NCBI RefSeq assembly: GCF_000407545.1
Contig: NZ_ASWH01000001.1
Location: 2,936,001 to 3,000,000, forward strand
Direction of reading: 5' to 3'
Source of the DNA: Enterococcus gilvus ATCC BAA-350
GTDB taxonomy: Bacteria; Bacillota; Bacilli; Lactobacillales; Enterococcaceae
Length of the DNA: 64,000 bases
Shown: in pieces, positions 44,228 to 53,302 of the stretch
Numbering within the stretch: position 1 is the stretch's first letter
Layout: each line of letters opens with the position of its first letter
Notes under the pieces: generated by a model
Seen by the model: the letters and a program-made list of their open reading frames with translations, nothing else
Database searches by the model: none
What the model was told of the DNA's origin: nothing
Made by a program: the position numbers and the translations under genes

Positions 44228-44901
44228 TCATTTTTCCTCCTGTTTTTTTGTTTTTGATAAGCCAGACCACCGCCCCCAGCTAGAGCTAGCAAAATTCCGC
44301 TATACAGAAAATTACTAGGACGCTCATTTGTTTAAGGCAATGATGTTTTTGTTGATGGCTTATTCCCATGATTGGGTGATTCCTTGATCAGCTCTCCTGT
44401 CCCTGCGGTCGTTTGGTATTTTCCATACAGATACACCGTTGCCGTCGGATACTCTGTCGGCAGAAACAAAACCAGTGGCAGAAACAAAACCAGTGGCAGA
44501 AACTCTTGGTTCCCCGTTTCCCCCAAAGCTGAAAATAAATAAACGGCTGGCTTCCCTTGCTGATGATAAGGAAGCGCTGCTTGCATAAGCCCGTCAGAGC
44601 CAACAGCTAAAGGGCGCTCATTTACTTTGGTTAACGCCGCCTGTTGGATGACCCGTTGGAATTGTTGTTTATTTTGATACTGATCCAGCCAAAATTGCTT
44701 GCTCTTCTTTTCGCTTTGATTGTTTTTTTGACACCACTCGGTCAGATCGTACACATCAAAGGTGAGCGCTTCCGTTCCAGCAACGAATTCTCCAGCGCGC
44801 TTCGTATCGATCGACACCGAAACGGCGGCTTCCGAAGCAAAGGCCGAATTCCCATAAAAAAAATAGACGATCATTAAACAGATAAGACTTAATTTTTTCA
44901 A
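44224..44901 (-). pseudogene. Small LPXTN-type pilin/surface protein gene interrupted by an ochre codon in the sorting motif
   Basis: Translation starts at TTG 44901, seven bases after AGAGGGG, with a signal peptide (1-22) and a D1-like domain (about 25-165) containing VYLYGK where pilins have YPK. At 44334-44332 a TAA follows Leu-Pro; reading through gives T-N-E, a 16-residue hydrophobic segment and KQKNRRKNE, an intact sorting signal LP(X)TNE. The extended frame stops at 44224 overlapping the major pilin ATG by 4 bp, showing that this is the ancestral gene end. CAA to TAA (Gln) is the simplest explanation. The product as encoded is 189 residues, secreted but not anchored. A sequencing error is possible. 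Confidence 0.8.
44461..44496. repeat. 18-bp in-frame tandem duplication in the small pilin gene
   Basis: CAGAAACAAAACCAGTGG occurs twice in tandem (44461-44478, 44479-44496), with the first nine bases starting again after it. It encodes a repeated FLPLVL hexapeptide in a beta-strand region where the major pilin has one copy (LILVLP-type strand before the pilin motif). Confidence 0.85.
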
Positions 44902-45236
44902 GTACGAGCCCCTCTCTCTATTCTTCCTTCACTGCCTGCGCCACCGTTTCAACGAATTTTCCCTTTATATAGAAGAACTTTCCCCAGCAAAAACTGAACG
45001 CTCAGAATTTTTATTTTTCAACGGAATGACCTTCCCCACCTGCACAAATAATATTTTAAACAACTTCTTTTCTACGTGCTTTTTCACAAAAAAATCAATC
45101 GTAGTTATTTTTAAAGATTTAAAACCGTTTGTTTAAAGGCATTTATCACTAATATTGGAAAGAATCCGTTATAAACCTTTTTTTATTATTTTTAATTACG
45201 AATTAAGTTTTTTTAAATCGCTTGTTTAGACAAAAT
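44902..45236. other. AT-rich promoter region of the pilin operon
   Basis: No gene is visible. A TATATAAAG -10-like element lies on the minus strand near 44965, about 65 bp before the TTG start. Two related motifs, CGTTTGTTTAAAG (45126-45138) and CGCTTGTTTAGAC (45219-45231), lie further upstream and could be regulator sites; this is weak. Confidence 0.35.
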
Positions 45237-45266
45237 AAAAACACTCATTTCCTCAATGAGTGTTTT
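45237..45266 (-). terminator. Terminator of the ASCH gene
   Basis: AAAACACTCATT and AATGAGTGTTTT arms pair perfectly across a 5-6-nt loop with a T run on the minus strand. Confidence 0.8.
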
Positions 45267-45343
45267 CAAAAACGGCTATTCTCCCCGTTATAACAGCGAT
45301 TACATTTGCTTGTTCGTTATTAGGGGAGGTGTTTTAGACAGGC

Positions 45344-45727
45344 TTAATTGATCAAATTTACGTAGTATTTCTCCCAAAATTCGTCCGTAACGACCCGTTC
45401 TCCATCCTCAATCACAAACTCGCCCTTTTCAGGTTCGACGATTCGATCATCAGGAACATGGTACAGACGACGCTGACCTTTGATAGGAAAAGGCTTGATG
45501 CAGCGCACATTTTCAAACACCCACGCATAGGAATGGGGCGTTTCCTTTACAGCGACCAGATCAACGATACAGACAGCATGACCAGAGATACATCCAGGTG
45601 TTTTGATGGCTGTTGAGCAGATCAATAACGGACCGCGATGATGCGTAGACCACGAACGGTATTCCTCGGTTTTCTTCCCAGAAAGAATGTCCATGACCGG
45701 CTCAGGATGAATCGAAATAGCTTTCAA
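45344..45727 (-). CDS. ASCH domain protein
   Basis: The 127-residue protein fits ASCH (EVE/PUA-like beta barrel): it begins MKAISIHPEPVMDILSGKKTEEYRSW, with the conserved G-K-K-x-x-E-x-R pattern near residues 17-24, and has PLLICSTAIKTPG. ASCH proteins bind RNA or nucleotides; some hydrolyse N4-acetylcytidine or act as ribonucleases. Its size matches small stand-alone members. It is probably monocistronic or paired with the macrodomain gene 75 bp upstream. Confidence 0.82.
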   Translation of the reverse strand: MKAISIHPEPVMDILSGKKTEEYRSWSTHHRGPLLICSTAIKTPGCISGHAVCIVDLVAVKETPHSYAWVFENVRCIKPFPIKGQRRLYHVPDDRIVEPEKGEFVIEDGERVVTDEFWEKYYVNLIN

Positions 45728-45802
45728 ATGATTCGCCTCACTTTTCTTATTTATCCTTATTTTATCACTTATTTGAACACCAAGAAAAAATCCCCAGTTC
45801 CA

Positions 45803-46303
45803 TCAGCTGCCCTGTTGGAGCGCCGCGAAAATTTCCAGCCACGATTCCTCAAAGACAACAATGGTCGTAGCGATCCCTTGATTTTCAGGGCGTCCCGCTA
45901 CTTCATAAAGCACCCGCGCCGCTGCTTTTTTTGGATAACCATAGATCCCTGCACTCAACACGGGCACTGCAAGGCTCTCGAGCTTGTATTCCTGCGCTAG
46001 CTGATAGACCGCTTCGTAGGCACTGTAAAGCAACTTTTCTTCCTCGTGTTCGCCATCCTGATAACGCGGGCCAACCGCATGAATCACATACGTCGCAGAC
46101 AGCTCAAAAGCTGGCGTGATCACCGCCGTCCCTGTCGGTGTTCCGCCAATCGCCCCCATCGCCTTTTTCAAATTCGGTCCCGCAGCACGGTTCAATGCGC
46201 CATCCACACCGCCTCCGGGAATCAAAGCCGCATTCGCCGCATTGACGATAGCTTCTACTTGAAAGGTCAAATGCGCGATATCTCCCACTACTACTTGAAT
46301 CAC
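45803..46303 (-). CDS. Macrodomain protein (ADP-ribose deacetylase/hydrolase, YmdB-like)
   Basis: The 166-residue single macrodomain starts at GTG 46303 after AAAGGAGGAG. Signature segments are IVNAANAALIPGGGVDGALNRAAG (ADP-ribose pocket) and VPVLSAGIYGYPKKAAARVL. Such enzymes remove ADP-ribose from proteins or deacetylate O-acetyl-ADP-ribose. Motifs needed for catalysis (Asn, Gly-rich loop, Asp of GGGVD) are present. Confidence 0.9.
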   Translation of the reverse strand: MIQVVVGDIAHLTFQVEAIVNAANAALIPGGGVDGALNRAAGPNLKKAMGAIGGTPTGTAVITPAFELSATYVIHAVGPRYQDGEHEEEKLLYSAYEAVYQLAQEYKLESLAVPVLSAGIYGYPKKAAARVLYEVAGRPENQGIATTIVVFEESWLEIFAALQQGS

Positions 46304-46387
46304 CGTCTTCTCCTCCTTTGTTCTGCTCCTTCTATCCTACAGTCCTTCTGGCTTGCGGGGCAACTGTTAACGTTCAGACCATTGTCA

Positions 46388-46427
46388 TAAAAAAAGACAC
46401 CTTCTCCTCAACGGGAAAAAGTGTCTT
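46388..46427 (-). terminator. Terminator of the dus gene
   Basis: AAAGACAC...GTGTCTTT outer arms with an inner imperfect CTT/AAAA pairing, and a T run on the minus strand, about 15 bp after the dus stop. Confidence 0.75.
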
Positions 46428-46443
46428 TGAAGGCAGTCCTCCA

Positions 46444-47412
46444 TTAGTGCTGTTCAGCCTGCTCAAAGGCGTCTAAAATCTCACGAACTTCAGCCGTCGA
46501 TTTCGTATTCATCAAGCGCACGCGTAAGTCATTCGCACCGGGAAACCCTTTAACATAAATTTTGAAGAATCGGTGCAAGCCAACGATCGAACGAGGGACT
46601 TTTTCCGCATACCGGTCTTGCAAATCAAGCTGTAAACGCAGCAGTCCAATCAATTCTTCGGGAGAATGTTCTTTAGCTTCCTTTTCAAAGGCATAAGGAT
46701 TCTTAAAAATCCCACGGCCGATCATCAGGCCATCTACACCATATTTTTCCGCCAGCTCCAAGCCCATCTGACGATCCAAAATATCCCCATTGATCGTGAT
46801 CAGCGTTTGCGGTGCCAGCGCATCCCGCAGTTTCACGATCTCAGGAATCAGATCCCAATGCGCATCCACCTTGCTCATCTCTTTGCGCGTCCGCATATGA
46901 ACAGAAAGATTGGCGATGTCCTGCTCCAGCAAATGACTGATCCACTCCGTCATCTCCGCGGTATCTGTAAATCCAAGACGTGTCTTCACACTTACAGGCA
47001 ATCCCCCAGCTTTTGCTGCTTGGATCAATTCCGCCGCCACTTCTGGCCGCAAAATCAAGCCGCTGCCTTTTCCTCGTTCCGCCACATTCGGCACCGGACA
47101 GCCCATATTGATATCGATTCCGCTGAAGCCCATCTCCGCCATCGCAAGACTCATCTCGCGGAAAAATTCAGGCTTGTCTCCCCAGATATGCGCTACCATC
47201 GGCTGCTCATCCTCTGTAAACATCAACCTGCCGCGAACGCTCTCGATCCCATCAGGGTGACAAAAACTATCCGAATTCGTAAATTCCGTAAAAAATACAT
47301 CCGGTGCGCCCGCTTCCTTCACCACATGACGGAAGACCACGTCCGTCACATCCTCCATCGGAGCTAAAACAAAAAAGGGCTTCGGCAATTCCGCCCAAAA
47401 ATTATTCTTCAT
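46444..47412 (-). CDS. dus: tRNA-dihydrouridine synthase
   Basis: The 322-residue FMN enzyme has Dus motifs [15 protein letters not shown] (FMN/N-terminal), [20 protein letters not shown] with the catalytic Cys, [18 protein letters not shown] and [15 protein letters not shown]. It reduces uridines in tRNA D-loops. It starts at ATG 47410-47412 after GGAGG and stands alone before a terminator. The subgroup (target position) cannot be assigned. Confidence 0.92.
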   Translation of the reverse strand: MKNNFWAELPKPFFVLAPMEDVTDVVFRHVVKEAGAPDVFFTEFTNSDSFCHPDGIESVRGRLMFTEDEQPMVAHIWGDKPEFFREMSLAMAEMGFSGIDINMGCPVPNVAERGKGSGLILRPEVAAELIQAAKAGGLPVSVKTRLGFTDTAEMTEWISHLLEQDIANLSVHMRTRKEMSKVDAHWDLIPEIVKLRDALAPQTLITINGDILDRQMGLELAEKYGVDGLMIGRGIFKNPYAFEKEAKEHSPEELIGLLRLQLDLQDRYAEKVPRSIVGLHRFFKIYVKGFPGANDLRVRLMNTKSTAEVREILDAFEQAEQH

Positions 47413-47508
47413 TATGTAGATTTCCTCCTACTATCGCTATGTATACAAAACAACATTATTATACTAAGGTTTGCGGGAAGAAGCAAAAATACAAATCACA
47501 AAATAAAA

Positions 47509-47530
47509 ATACACTCAGCTTCCACTAAGT
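47509..47530 (-). terminator. Terminator of the XRE gene
   Basis: Minus-strand ACACTTAG and CTGAGTGT arms (one mismatch) with a 6-nt loop, then ATTTTTATTTT; the hairpin includes the stop codon region of the gene. Confidence 0.6.
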
Positions 47531-48118
47531 GTACTTGATCTCATGGATATGTTCTTTGCTGTCGTACCACAGTTCCTCCGGTGAGTAATGATCCGTCCCA
47601 TTGAGGATGACTTCCCCCGTCTCCTTGATCTCAAACTCTGAGCCCAACCAATAGTGAGCTTTCGGACCGCCGAACATCCACAGTCCCCCTTTGCGTTTCC
47701 AGCGCCAAGGAGAAAAAACATCAACAATATCCTTGTACAAATGCGACCTCAGATAGCGAATCTCACCAGTGTCGAACGTGATTCGTAAAAAACTAGAGAC
47801 ATTTTCCACTTTTGTCGCTTTCGGTACGTCACCTTCTGGATACTGTTTTATCTCGATCGATTTATCCATCTCCTCGTCTCCCTTTGTTTTAGAGAAGAAA
47901 GAGGCAAAAAAGGACGGTTTGGAATTTCCCAGCAGTTCGTCTGCCGTCACCTGAAAAAAATCACTTAACTTCACCAGCATATCCAAATCGGGGTAGCTCT
48001 TGTTCCGTTCCCATTTCGAAACCGCCTGCGGTGTGACGCTGAGAAAATCAGCCAAGTCTTTCTGTGACATCTTTTTCACTTCTCTTAATTCCCTGATTTT
48101 TGCTCCGATCTCTACCAT
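47525..48118 (-). CDS. XRE family helix-turn-helix regulator
   Basis: The 197-residue protein has an N-terminal XRE HTH (about 5-60: SQKDLADFLSVTPQAVSKWERNKSYPD) and a C-terminal domain of about 110 residues that I do not recognise (aromatic-rich, LWMFGGPKAHYWLG). It starts at ATG 48118 after GGAGGGC. An imperfect long dyad lies just upstream and could be its operator. Target genes unknown. Confidence 0.83.
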   Translation of the reverse strand: MVEIGAKIRELREVKKMSQKDLADFLSVTPQAVSKWERNKSYPDLDMLVKLSDFFQVTADELLGNSKPSFFASFFSKTKGDEEMDKSIEIKQYPEGDVPKATKVENVSSFLRITFDTGEIRYLRSHLYKDIVDVFSPWRWKRKGGLWMFGGPKAHYWLGSEFEIKETGEVILNGTDHYSPEELWYDSKEHIHEIKYT

Positions 48119-48150
48119 GACTATAGCCCTCCAGTGTGTAAACAGACAAT

Positions 48151-48227
48151 AAACCTTCTGTTGAAATAGCGAAAACTAAGCTCAACCATGCGTTGAGTAC
48201 TTAAATTTTACCATGACCAGAAGGTTT
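48151..48227. promoter_or_regulatory. Nested inverted repeats upstream of the XRE gene
   Basis: AAACCTTCTG (48151-48160) is the exact reverse complement of 48218-48227, and CTCAAC/GTTGAG (48181-48186, 48191-48196) forms an inner dyad. Either a looping operator or a structured RNA leader of the XRE gene. Confidence 0.5.
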
Positions 48228-48284
48228 ACATCGTTAAAGTTTATTCATTTTTACTGGGCTCTCTGCAAACGGAGCGGCTATTTC

Positions 48285-48971
48285 TCAATAGGCGATATAA
48301 TCATCCAATTTTTGGACATTGCAGACAATGATTCTTCGTCTGCCGTTGTCACTATTGGTAAATGCGATCACGCCCTCTTCCTTCAGCTTCTTCATCATTC
48401 TGCTGACGCTTGCGTACGTAGCGATACCGCAAAATGCTGCAATATCCTCATTAGTGACCTCAAAATCAATCAAGATCTTTGATCCGCCGTCTAATTCACG
48501 TCCAAATTTCAGGACCAGATCTCTTAAAAAGCTCGCCAACGCTCCTAATTTGCCATTCATGGTCAAACGCTGCAAACGCGAAAAATTTTCAGACAAGCGA
48601 TGGCGGTAATATTGTTTTACATAGTTTTGAAGATACGGATCGTTGTTGACATACTTCCAAAATTGCACCCGATTGATCTGATAAAAAGTAGCCGTCGGTG
48701 ATTCGATCCGTACGTTGAAGGGCTGTTCATCATATTGAAGCGCTTCGTCATGCAGCAGTGAAATGACGTCTGGCTGATTGATGTAGGAAATATTAAATTC
48801 TCGACCATCCTGCAAAATGACCGACGTTTTGATAACGCCCTCCTTCAGGATGAACACACTCGCCGCTTTCAAGCCGTGAAAAGTTAGATACGTATGATAG
48901 TCCTTCGTAATAACCGGAATTTGTTTATCTTCCAGAAAATTAACGAGGTAATCGATGTCTTTATTATTCAT
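48285..48971 (-). CDS. larR: Crp/Fnr family regulator of the lactate racemase operon
   Basis: The start is ATG 48971 after GGAAGG; nine upstream codons lack a start signal. The 228-residue protein has an N-terminal cyclic-nucleotide-binding-like barrel (about 20-130), a long dimer helix and a C-terminal Crp-type winged HTH (about 160-225: TNEDIAAFCGIATYASVSRMMKKLKEEGVI). In Lactiplantibacillus plantarum the Crp/Fnr protein LarR activates lar genes in response to L-lactate. Divergent placement next to larA makes the same role very likely. Confidence 0.85.
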   Translation of the reverse strand: MNNKDIDYLVNFLEDKQIPVITKDYHTYLTFHGLKAASVFILKEGVIKTSVILQDGREFNISYINQPDVISLLHDEALQYDEQPFNVRIESPTATFYQINRVQFWKYVNNDPYLQNYVKQYYRHRLSENFSRLQRLTMNGKLGALASFLRDLVLKFGRELDGGSKILIDFEVTNEDIAAFCGIATYASVSRMMKKLKEEGVIAFTNSDNGRRRIIVCNVQKLDDYIAY

Positions 48972-49037
48972 AGTTTTCCTTCCAATCCCTACTTTCATTT
49001 ATGAATGAAAGAATCTGTTGTATTTTATCATATCCTC

Positions 49038-49078
49038 TTACCATTTGGTAATGTCAAAGGACGATGCTTCTCGATAAT
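49038..49078 (+). promoter_or_regulatory. larA promoter with candidate LarR operator
   Basis: TTACCA-TT-TGGTAA (49038-49051) is a perfect dyad. A -10 GATAAT lies at 49073-49078 with a poor -35. The dyad centre is about 40 bp before the predicted start site (near 49085), the class II position used by Crp/Fnr activators. Confidence 0.55.
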
Positions 49079-49167
49079 GCTCAGAAACAATGCCTATCAA
49101 CAAGGTGAGCGTCGTTCTTGGGCCTTATCATAAGTCTTGTACCAAATAGAAAGAGGATGAAGAACAA

Positions 49168-50451
49168 ATGATTGAATTAGCACTTCCTTACGACAACAAA
49201 ACAATAACTGCAAAAATAGAAGACGACCGTTTTGCGGGGTCTCTCGTTTCTCAAGCCGCTACCTACCGTGCGGAGTATTCAGAAGAGGAGCTAGTCGAAC
49301 GCTCTTTAGATTTTCCTATCGCTTCTCCCAAACTAGAAGAGCTGGCGAAGGGAAAGAAAAACATCGTCATTATTTCTTCCGACCACACGAGACCCGTTCC
49401 TTCAAAGATCATCACACCGATTCTTTTACGCCGCATTCGTTCCGTTGCTCCTGATGCACGAATCCGAATTTTAGTTGCCACAGGTTTCCACAGACCTTCC
49501 ACAAAAGAAGAGCTGATCAGTAAATATGGCGAAGACATCGTTGCCCATGAAGAAATCGTTATGCATTATTCCGAACGAGACGAAGACATGGTGACCCTGG
49601 GTAAACTCCCTTCTGGCGGTGATCTGATCATTAATAAAGTGGCAATGGAGGCAGATTTACTACTGTCAGAAGGATTTATTGAATCTCACTTCTTCGCTGG
49701 TTTTTCTGGCGGCAGAAAATCTGTCTTACCGGGTATTTCTTCTTATAAAACGATCATGGCCAATCATTCAGGCGAGTTTATCAATGATAAACATTCGCGG
49801 ACAGGGAACCTCAAGCATAATTTGATCCATGAAGACATGGCTTACGCGGCCAAAACGGCGCATTTAGCCTTTATCCTGAACGTCGTTCTTGACGAAGATA
49901 AGAAAATCATCGGCTCCTTCGCCGGCGACTTGGAAAAAGCACATAAAAAAGGCACAGTGTTCGTTGATTCCTTATCTCAAGTCGACGCGATCGAATCCGA
50001 CATCACGATCTCTACCAATGGCGGGTATCCCCTTGATCAAAACATCTATCAAGCAGTAAAAGGCATGACCTCCGCTGAAGCTACAAATAAACTGGGGGGA
50101 ACGATCATCATGGTTGCCGGCTGTCGAGACGGACACGGCGGCGAAGGCTTCTATCATAATATTGCGGATGTTGCCGATCCTAAGGAATTTCTCGACAAAG
50201 CCATCCACACCCCGCGACTAGAAACCGTCCCAGATCAATGGACGTCTCAGATCCTTGCTCGTATTTTGGTGAACCATCACGTCATCTTGGTGTCTGACCT
50301 CGTTGATCCTCAATTAGTCACCGATATGCACATGGCGCTTTCGACATCCTTAGAGGATGCGCTAGAAAAGGCCTACGATCGTGAAGGAAAAGAAGCGAAG
50401 GTCGTCGTTATTCCAGATGGACTCGGCGTCATCGTCAAAGGAAGGCATTAA
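49168..50451 (+). CDS. larA: Lactate racemase catalytic subunit (Ni-pincer enzyme)
   Basis: The 427-residue protein aligns in number with L. plantarum LarA: the residue binding the nickel-pincer nucleotide is Lys184 (GGRKSVLPG), with His200 as metal ligand and His108 and His174 as catalytic residues, all present at those positions. The N-terminal [11 protein letters not shown] motif is intact. It interconverts D- and L-lactate in the cytosol, supplying D-lactate for cell wall or allowing lactate use. It heads larA-B-C-E-D-nickel permease, starting at ATG 49168 after AGAGGATGAAG. Confidence 0.94.
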   Translation: MIELALPYDNKTITAKIEDDRFAGSLVSQAATYRAEYSEEELVERSLDFPIASPKLEELAKGKKNIVIISSDHTRPVPSKIITPILLRRIRSVAPDARIRILVATGFHRPSTKEELISKYGEDIVAHEEIVMHYSERDEDMVTLGKLPSGGDLIINKVAMEADLLLSEGFIESHFFAGFSGGRKSVLPGISSYKTIMANHSGEFINDKHSRTGNLKHNLIHEDMAYAAKTAHLAFILNVVLDEDKKIIGSFAGDLEKAHKKGTVFVDSLSQVDAIESDITISTNGGYPLDQNIYQAVKGMTSAEATNKLGGTIIMVAGCRDGHGGEGFYHNIADVADPKEFLDKAIHTPRLETVPDQWTSQILARILVNHHVILVSDLVDPQLVTDMHMALSTSLEDALEKAYDREGKEAKVVVIPDGLGVIVKGRH

Positions 50452-50452
50452 G

Positions 50453-51214
50453 ATGGACGCAGAAAAAATAAAAGAACTCTTAAAGCTTGTTTCGGAACAA
50501 AAACTAAGCCCGGAAGATGCGGCAGAAACGATTCATAACGACGGCTTCACTGATTTAGGCTTTGCCAAGATCGATACGGAGAGAGGCCAGCGAACAGGGA
50601 TGCCTGAAATCGTTTATGGGGAAGGAAAAACCGCTGATCAAATCATCGGGATCGTCGAAGCCATGCTAGGAGAACAAAACAACATCCTAGTCACAAGAGT
50701 CGACGGGAAAAAAGCTGCGGCTGTTAGAACGAAACTCCCCCACCTGCACTACGATACGGCTTCAGAAATCTTGCTGTGGGAAAGAAATCCACAAATGAAG
50801 ACACAAGGAAAGATTGCCATAGTCACCGCAGGAACCTCCGATCTGAAGGTTGCTGAGGAAGCTGCGATTACAGCAGAAGCCTTCGGAAACAGCGTAGACA
50901 GAATCTATGACGTCGGTGTTGCAGGAATCCATCGCTTGTTTGCTCGCCTTGAACAAATCCGGGCGGCACAAGTGGTGATCGTGATTGCTGGAATGGAAGG
51001 AGCGCTGGCTTCCGTGGTTGGAGGACTGGTCAGTACGCCGATCATTGCAGTACCGACAAGTGTAGGCTACGGAACAGCCTTCAATGGCTTGGCTGCACTC
51101 CTCACGATGCTCAACAGCTGTGCCACAGGTATCACGGTCGTAAATATTGATAACGGCTTCGGTGCCGGATATGCGGCTAGTAAAATCAACCATTTAGCGG
51201 AGGCTGCGAAATGA
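50453..51214 (+). CDS. larB: NPN cofactor synthesis: NaAD carboxylase/hydrolase
   Basis: The start ATG 50453 lies eight bases after AAGGAAGG and one base past the larA stop; 253 residues. The C-terminal half resembles PurE (AIR carboxylase), with [18 protein letters not shown] and [27 protein letters not shown]. LarB carboxylates the pyridinium ring of nicotinic acid adenine dinucleotide and cleaves the dinucleotide, the first step to the pincer cofactor. It overlaps larC by 4 bp. Confidence 0.94.
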   Translation: MDAEKIKELLKLVSEQKLSPEDAAETIHNDGFTDLGFAKIDTERGQRTGMPEIVYGEGKTADQIIGIVEAMLGEQNNILVTRVDGKKAAAVRTKLPHLHYDTASEILLWERNPQMKTQGKIAIVTAGTSDLKVAEEAAITAEAFGNSVDRIYDVGVAGIHRLFARLEQIRAAQVVIVIAGMEGALASVVGGLVSTPIIAVPTSVGYGTAFNGLAALLTMLNSCATGITVVNIDNGFGAGYAASKINHLAEAAK

Positions 51215-52443
51215 AAACTCTCTATCTTGACCCCTTTTCAGGCGTCAGCGGAAATATGTTATTAGGGACCTTGTTTGACCTTGGGCTGGACGTTGAGGAC
51301 TTCACCCACGAATTAGCCAAACTAAAGCTGACAGGATACCAATTATCACTGACCAAAACAACAAAATCAGCGATTGACGGGCATTTATTTGAAGTCGTGC
51401 TAAGCGACGAGTTCAAGGGGCATCACCCTGATGAAGGTGCGGAAATGATCCATCATCACGGAAGAAATCTTGCGGCCATCGAAGGACTTATCCATGCTTC
51501 AGAGCTGAGTGCGTCCATCAAACAGAGCGCCTGTGCCGTCTTCGAAGAGATCGCAGCAGCGGAAGCGCGTGTCCACGGAAAAACGATCAATGAGATCCAT
51601 TTCCATGAAGTCGGTGCGATCGATTCGATCGTGGACGTCGTCGGCTTTTTTATTGGGTTAGAACTTTTACAAATCCAGCACGTCCTTTGCGGCACTCTTG
51701 TTGATGGAACTGGGACGATCACCGTGGCTCACGGCGTCATGCCCGTTCCAGTTCCCGCAGTCATGCAGATGCGGCTGAATAGCAATGTCCCTTTTCGTCA
51801 GCGAGAAGATGTCCTCACTGAGCTGGTTACACCAACTGGATTTGGACTGATCAAGCACACCGCAGAGACCTTCGGCACCCTCCCAGAAAATGTGATGATC
51901 GAAAAGATCGGATACGGGTTTGGAACGCGAGAGACCGGCAGCTTGAACGCCCTCAGAGGCTGTCTCTGTAATTCTTTACTGAGCAATCAGCAAGTCCCCC
52001 GCGAACAAGATCATGTGTTGTTGATCGAGACGAATTTAGATGATGCTACAGGACAGGAATTATCCGACGTGATGCAGCTCCTGCTTGAAAAAGGAGCAAA
52101 AGACGTTTGGACAGCACCCATTACCATGAAAAAAGGACGTCCTGCCTACAAGCTGAGTCTCTTAGCAGCCCCTGCCCAAAACGACGAAATGGTCAAAATC
52201 TTATTTGAAACGACTTCTTCGATCGGCATTAGGCAACAACTGCTAGACAGAAAAATCATGCAACGAACTGTTCGTTTAGAAAAAACAGCTCTTGGCGACG
52301 TTCATGTTAAACACTTGTCTTATCAGGGTTTTTCAAAGATTTCCTTTGAACATGACGAGCTTCTCGCCTTAGCCAAAGAAAAAAGGTGCACGATCACTGA
52401 GGTAAAAAATCAATTAATGGAACAACTTCAAAAGAACGAATAA
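51211..52443 (+). CDS. larC: NPN cofactor nickel insertase, single uninterrupted gene
   Basis: The 410-residue protein starts [22 protein letters not shown] and has the His-rich stretch EMIHHHGRN and the central [17 protein letters not shown] motif. LarC inserts nickel into the pincer nucleotide in a CTP-dependent reaction. In L. plantarum the gene is read as larC1/larC2 through programmed frameshifting; here it is one continuous frame, so no frameshift is needed. It starts within the larB stop and is followed by larE after 16 bp. Confidence 0.93.
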   Translation: MKTLYLDPFSGVSGNMLLGTLFDLGLDVEDFTHELAKLKLTGYQLSLTKTTKSAIDGHLFEVVLSDEFKGHHPDEGAEMIHHHGRNLAAIEGLIHASELSASIKQSACAVFEEIAAAEARVHGKTINEIHFHEVGAIDSIVDVVGFFIGLELLQIQHVLCGTLVDGTGTITVAHGVMPVPVPAVMQMRLNSNVPFRQREDVLTELVTPTGFGLIKHTAETFGTLPENVMIEKIGYGFGTRETGSLNALRGCLCNSLLSNQQVPREQDHVLLIETNLDDATGQELSDVMQLLLEKGAKDVWTAPITMKKGRPAYKLSLLAAPAQNDEMVKILFETTSSIGIRQQLLDRKIMQRTVRLEKTALGDVHVKHLSYQGFSKISFEHDELLALAKEKRCTITEVKNQLMEQLQKNE

Positions 52444-52459
52444 AGAAAGAAGCCTTCAA

Positions 52460-53296
52460 ATGACCTTATTAAAAGAAAAAGAAAAAAAGCTGCAAGCAAT
52501 TTTATCCCATTATCAAAAAGTCGTCGTTAGTTTTTCCGGCGGGATCGACTCGACACTCGCATTAAAGGAATCTCTCGACACACTAGGCAAAGAAAATGTT
52601 CTCGCTGTCGTTGCCGACTCTGAATTTTTTGCGGACGATGAATACGAAGAAGCCCTTCAATTAGCCGAAGAAATGGGTGCGCGGGTGATGGGGGTGCAAC
52701 TAGATTATTTAGCAGATGAGCATATCAAAAACAACCAGCCGGATTCGTGGTATTACATGAAAAAAATCTTCTATACCAAGCTGACAGAAATCGCCGAAGA
52801 ATTTGGGGCAAATGCTGTAGTTGACGGCATCATCATGGATGACGGCGCAGATTTCCGACCAGGTCTTCGCGCGAGGAATGAAGCAGGAGCGGTCTCCATT
52901 TTGCAGCAAGCGACCCTTTACAAAGACGAAGTCCGCCAGCTCGCACAACTCTTAGGCTTGAAAAACTGGAACAAGGCCCCCTCATGTTCAGTTTCCTCAC
53001 GCTTTCCCTACAATACAAAATTGACGAGCAAAAAGCTGCGGCAAGTCTTAGCTGCTGAAAAATATTTAAAGGAACTAGGATTTCCTACGGTACGAGTCCG
53101 TGTCCATAAAAAATTGGCCCGCATCGAAGTCCCTGAAGAAGCTATCGCGCAAGTGGTGGCTCAACGCGCCGCGATCACTAAAAAATTAAGCGAACTAGGC
53201 TACGACTATATTTCAGTCGATCTTGACGGTTTTATCAGCGGTCGAATGAATCAGACACTTTCAGAAGAAGAAAAATCAACCATATTAGCGGGGTAG
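52460..53296 (+). CDS. larE: NPN cofactor sulfur transferase (sacrificial-Cys type)
   Basis: The 278-residue protein has the PP-loop VVVSFSGGIDSTLAL (22-36) for AMP activation and Cys176 in APSCSVSSRFPY, the same residue number as the sacrificed Cys of L. plantarum LarE. It is the only cysteine in the protein, so this is the sulfur-sacrificing form, not the iron-sulfur form with three cysteines. It converts the two carboxylates of the LarB product into thiocarboxylates; two LarE molecules are consumed per cofactor. Confidence 0.94.
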   Translation: MTLLKEKEKKLQAILSHYQKVVVSFSGGIDSTLALKESLDTLGKENVLAVVADSEFFADDEYEEALQLAEEMGARVMGVQLDYLADEHIKNNQPDSWYYMKKIFYTKLTEIAEEFGANAVVDGIIMDDGADFRPGLRARNEAGAVSILQQATLYKDEVRQLAQLLGLKNWNKAPSCSVSSRFPYNTKLTSKKLRQVLAAEKYLKELGFPTVRVRVHKKLARIEVPEEAIAQVVAQRAAITKKLSELGYDYISVDLDGFISGRMNQTLSEEEKSTILAG

Positions 53297-53302
53297 AAAA
53301 AA

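Noticed and set aside
51211..52443. Programmed frameshift in larC as in L. plantarum
   Set aside because: The gene is one continuous 410-codon frame with conserved sequence throughout.
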